The notes beneath the pieces were generated by a model. It made no database searches and was not told the DNA's origin. It worked only from the letters and a program-made list of their open reading frames with translations. Positions 6,407 through 7,289 of a DNA stretch of 7,289 bases are shown here, in pieces. Made by a program: the position numbers and the translations under genes. Every line of letters begins with the position of its first letter. The first letter of the stretch is position 1. Where the stretch lies: contig JANYEU010000130.1 of the NCBI GenBank assembly GCA_025362915.1, forward strand, positions 1-7,289, in the 5' to 3' direction. This DNA comes from Chitinophagaceae bacterium (GTDB lineage: Bacteria; Bacteroidota; Bacteroidia; Chitinophagales; Chitinophagaceae).

Positions 6407-6935
6407 TATCCTTTAGTTTGTTTATATACATTACCCAACCATAGAAGATGATTATATACATCACCAACGTAAATAAATAATGGTGTGTGGTTTCAAACAT
6501 GGGACGATAAAATTCGTAAACCCATTCCAATCCAGCACACCTAAGCATATTTGTTATCATCAAAGCAATAAACCCGATGCCAATATAGGCCGCCTTAATA
6601 GCTGTCTTACCCGGCAGTAAGGCAATAACACCCGCATAGATAAGCATCAATTCCAGTCCGTTGCAGGCATCGCCTATCGTTAAGATAGAGTGCTTGTTAC
6701 GAACAAGAATCTCGTTTCCCTTATACTCCATGCAATAGGCCTTGCTTAAACCAGTCTTACTAAAAAGATTTACAAAAACAACCGTACCTCTTGCTATAAT
6801 CCATGTAAGTATTTTATCCGGGAATCTTATTGGTTCTAGTATAAAAACATAAACTAAACGCCAAACAGCTACGCAAAAAACCGACTTGAGTATAAATTGC
6901 TTCGCAGAACCGAGGCTTAACCATTTTTCTTTCAT
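6393..6935 (-). CDS. Exosortase/archaeosortase-family transpeptidase
   Basis: 180 residues from the ATG at 6935. Exosortases recognise a C-terminal sorting tail on exported proteins, cut it at the inner membrane and transfer the protein onward. The family triad is present: Cys91 in GDACNGLELMLIYAG, Arg132 in MITNMLRCAG, and His151/152 in ETTHHYLFTLVMY. Membrane helices lie near 14-34, 43-60, 93-108, 112-134 and 152-172, and the Cys motif precedes a helix as in the family. It is short, like Bacteroidota types such as XrtF/XrtX, and lacks the extra domain of proteobacterial EpsI fusions; the exact subtype cannot be set by eye. An in-frame TTG at 6968 would add 11 residues, but it lies in a promoter-like AATATTTG (6966-6973), so the ATG is chosen. 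First gene of the operon. Confidence 0.88.
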   Translation of the reverse strand: MKEKWLSLGSAKQFILKSVFCVAVWRLVYVFILEPIRFPDKILTWIIARGTVVFVNLFSKTGLSKAYCMEYKGNEILVRNKHSILTIGDACNGLELMLIYAGVIALLPGKTAIKAAYIGIGFIALMITNMLRCAGLEWVYEFYRPMFETTHHYLFTLVMYIIIFYGWVMYINKLKDNAKG

Positions 6936-7289
6936 TTGCTGGGGTTTAGTAATTGCCTTAAAGCGCAAATATTTTTAGTGGTGCAATATACATTCATAAC
7001 TCCAATTGAAAACCATTTTACCATTCTATTATTAGGTTGGATAGTGTTTCTATCCCATTGCCCAAAGTATTCGTTTTTTTGTAACGGGAACGATCCGGAA
7101 ATAATAAAAGAGAACTCAATTGTAGTAATAACCTTACTTATGTTTTAGCTTAGCACCCGTTCATAATGTTTTAGGCACGCTGATTTCAATAATTTTTTTC
7201 TATAAATAATTAACTGGATAAAATAATGAGTCACTTCCTTTCGTTTTATTGTTTATGGAAAAAGGTGTACAACTCAGGAAAAACTACCC
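6936..7289. other. Upstream region of the exosortase operon, no clear gene
   Basis: These 354 bases should carry the promoter of the minus-strand operon. On that strand AATATTTG (6973 to 6966) is one mismatch from TAnnTTTG and would start transcription about 25 bases before the exosortase ATG, but no -33 box is seen at the right distance. A plus-strand open frame from a TTG at 6936 to 7148 has no family resemblance and runs through this presumed control region, so it is not accepted as a gene. Confidence 0.5.
7226..7289 (+). CDS. Possible start of a plus-strand gene, cut by window edge
   Basis: An ATG at 7226 opens a frame (MSHFLSFYCLWKKVYNSGKT) that reaches the window end, and a second ATG at 7255 opens another (MEKGVQLRKNYP). 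Only 21 and about 11 codons are visible, so neither can be assigned. The AT-rich lead-in at 7180-7225 is compatible with an upstream region. Included only because a gene divergent from the exosortase would be expected to start near here. Confidence 0.2.
   Translation, partial: MSHFLSFYCLWKKVYNSGKTT

Noticed and set aside
6932..7024. Minus-strand 30-codon frame whose TGA overlaps the exosortase ATG as ATGA
   Set aside because: The overlap is suggestive of a leader peptide, but the frame is short, lacks a ribosome site, and a promoter-like AATATTTG lies inside it; probably coincidence.
6936..7148. Plus-strand open frame of 70 codons divergent from the exosortase gene
   Set aside because: It starts at a TTG directly abutting the exosortase start, has no family resemblance and occupies the expected promoter region.

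Overview
The window looks like chromosomal DNA from a member of the Bacteroidota, perhaps close to Chitinophagales. The grounds are an AT-leaning sequence, TAnnTTTG-like promoter boxes in place of TATAAT, start codons that mostly lack a clear Shine-Dalgarno site, and a compact exosortase of the kind found in environmental Bacteroidota. The phylum assignment is inferred from style and gene content. There is no rRNA, tRNA, CRISPR array or insertion sequence in the window.

Positions 1-742 hold little clear coding sequence. A perfect 28-base palindrome sits at the very start. A short minus-strand reading frame (427 to 209) stays open in the same frame beyond its TGA down to 98, and may be a decayed gene. 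Three compact hairpins follow at 448-555, and then a candidate promoter for pta. Positions 743-4116 are the acetate overflow / substrate-level phosphorylation pair: a long three-domain phosphate acetyltransferase (pta) and acetate kinase (ackA), both on the plus strand and both with intact catalytic motifs. A long imperfect hairpin followed by five Ts separates them. Together they convert acetyl-CoA to acetyl phosphate and then to acetate plus ATP, or run in reverse. Immediately downstream on the same strand is a polytopic membrane protein of unrecognised family. It has several histidines at membrane edges and two HxxxE motifs, and probably its own promoter inside the 3' edge of the ackA region.

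Positions 5244-6935 are a convergent minus-strand operon of three membrane proteins. In transcription order these are an exosortase/archaeosortase-family transpeptidase with its Cys/Arg/His triad, a 126-residue four-helix membrane protein whose start overlaps the exosortase stop by 14 bases, and a YhhN/TMEM86-family protein 44 bases further on. The exosortase should process C-terminally tagged exported proteins at the inner membrane, with the small protein as a likely accessory. No substrate with a sorting tail and no polysaccharide gene is visible here. The last 354 bases (6936-7289) hold no convincing complete gene; a plus-strand reading frame may begin near the right edge.

The most interesting items are the unclassified histidine-bearing membrane protein after ackA, and the exosortase, small partner and YhhN trio. 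Neither is demonstrated to be a new system from sequence alone.
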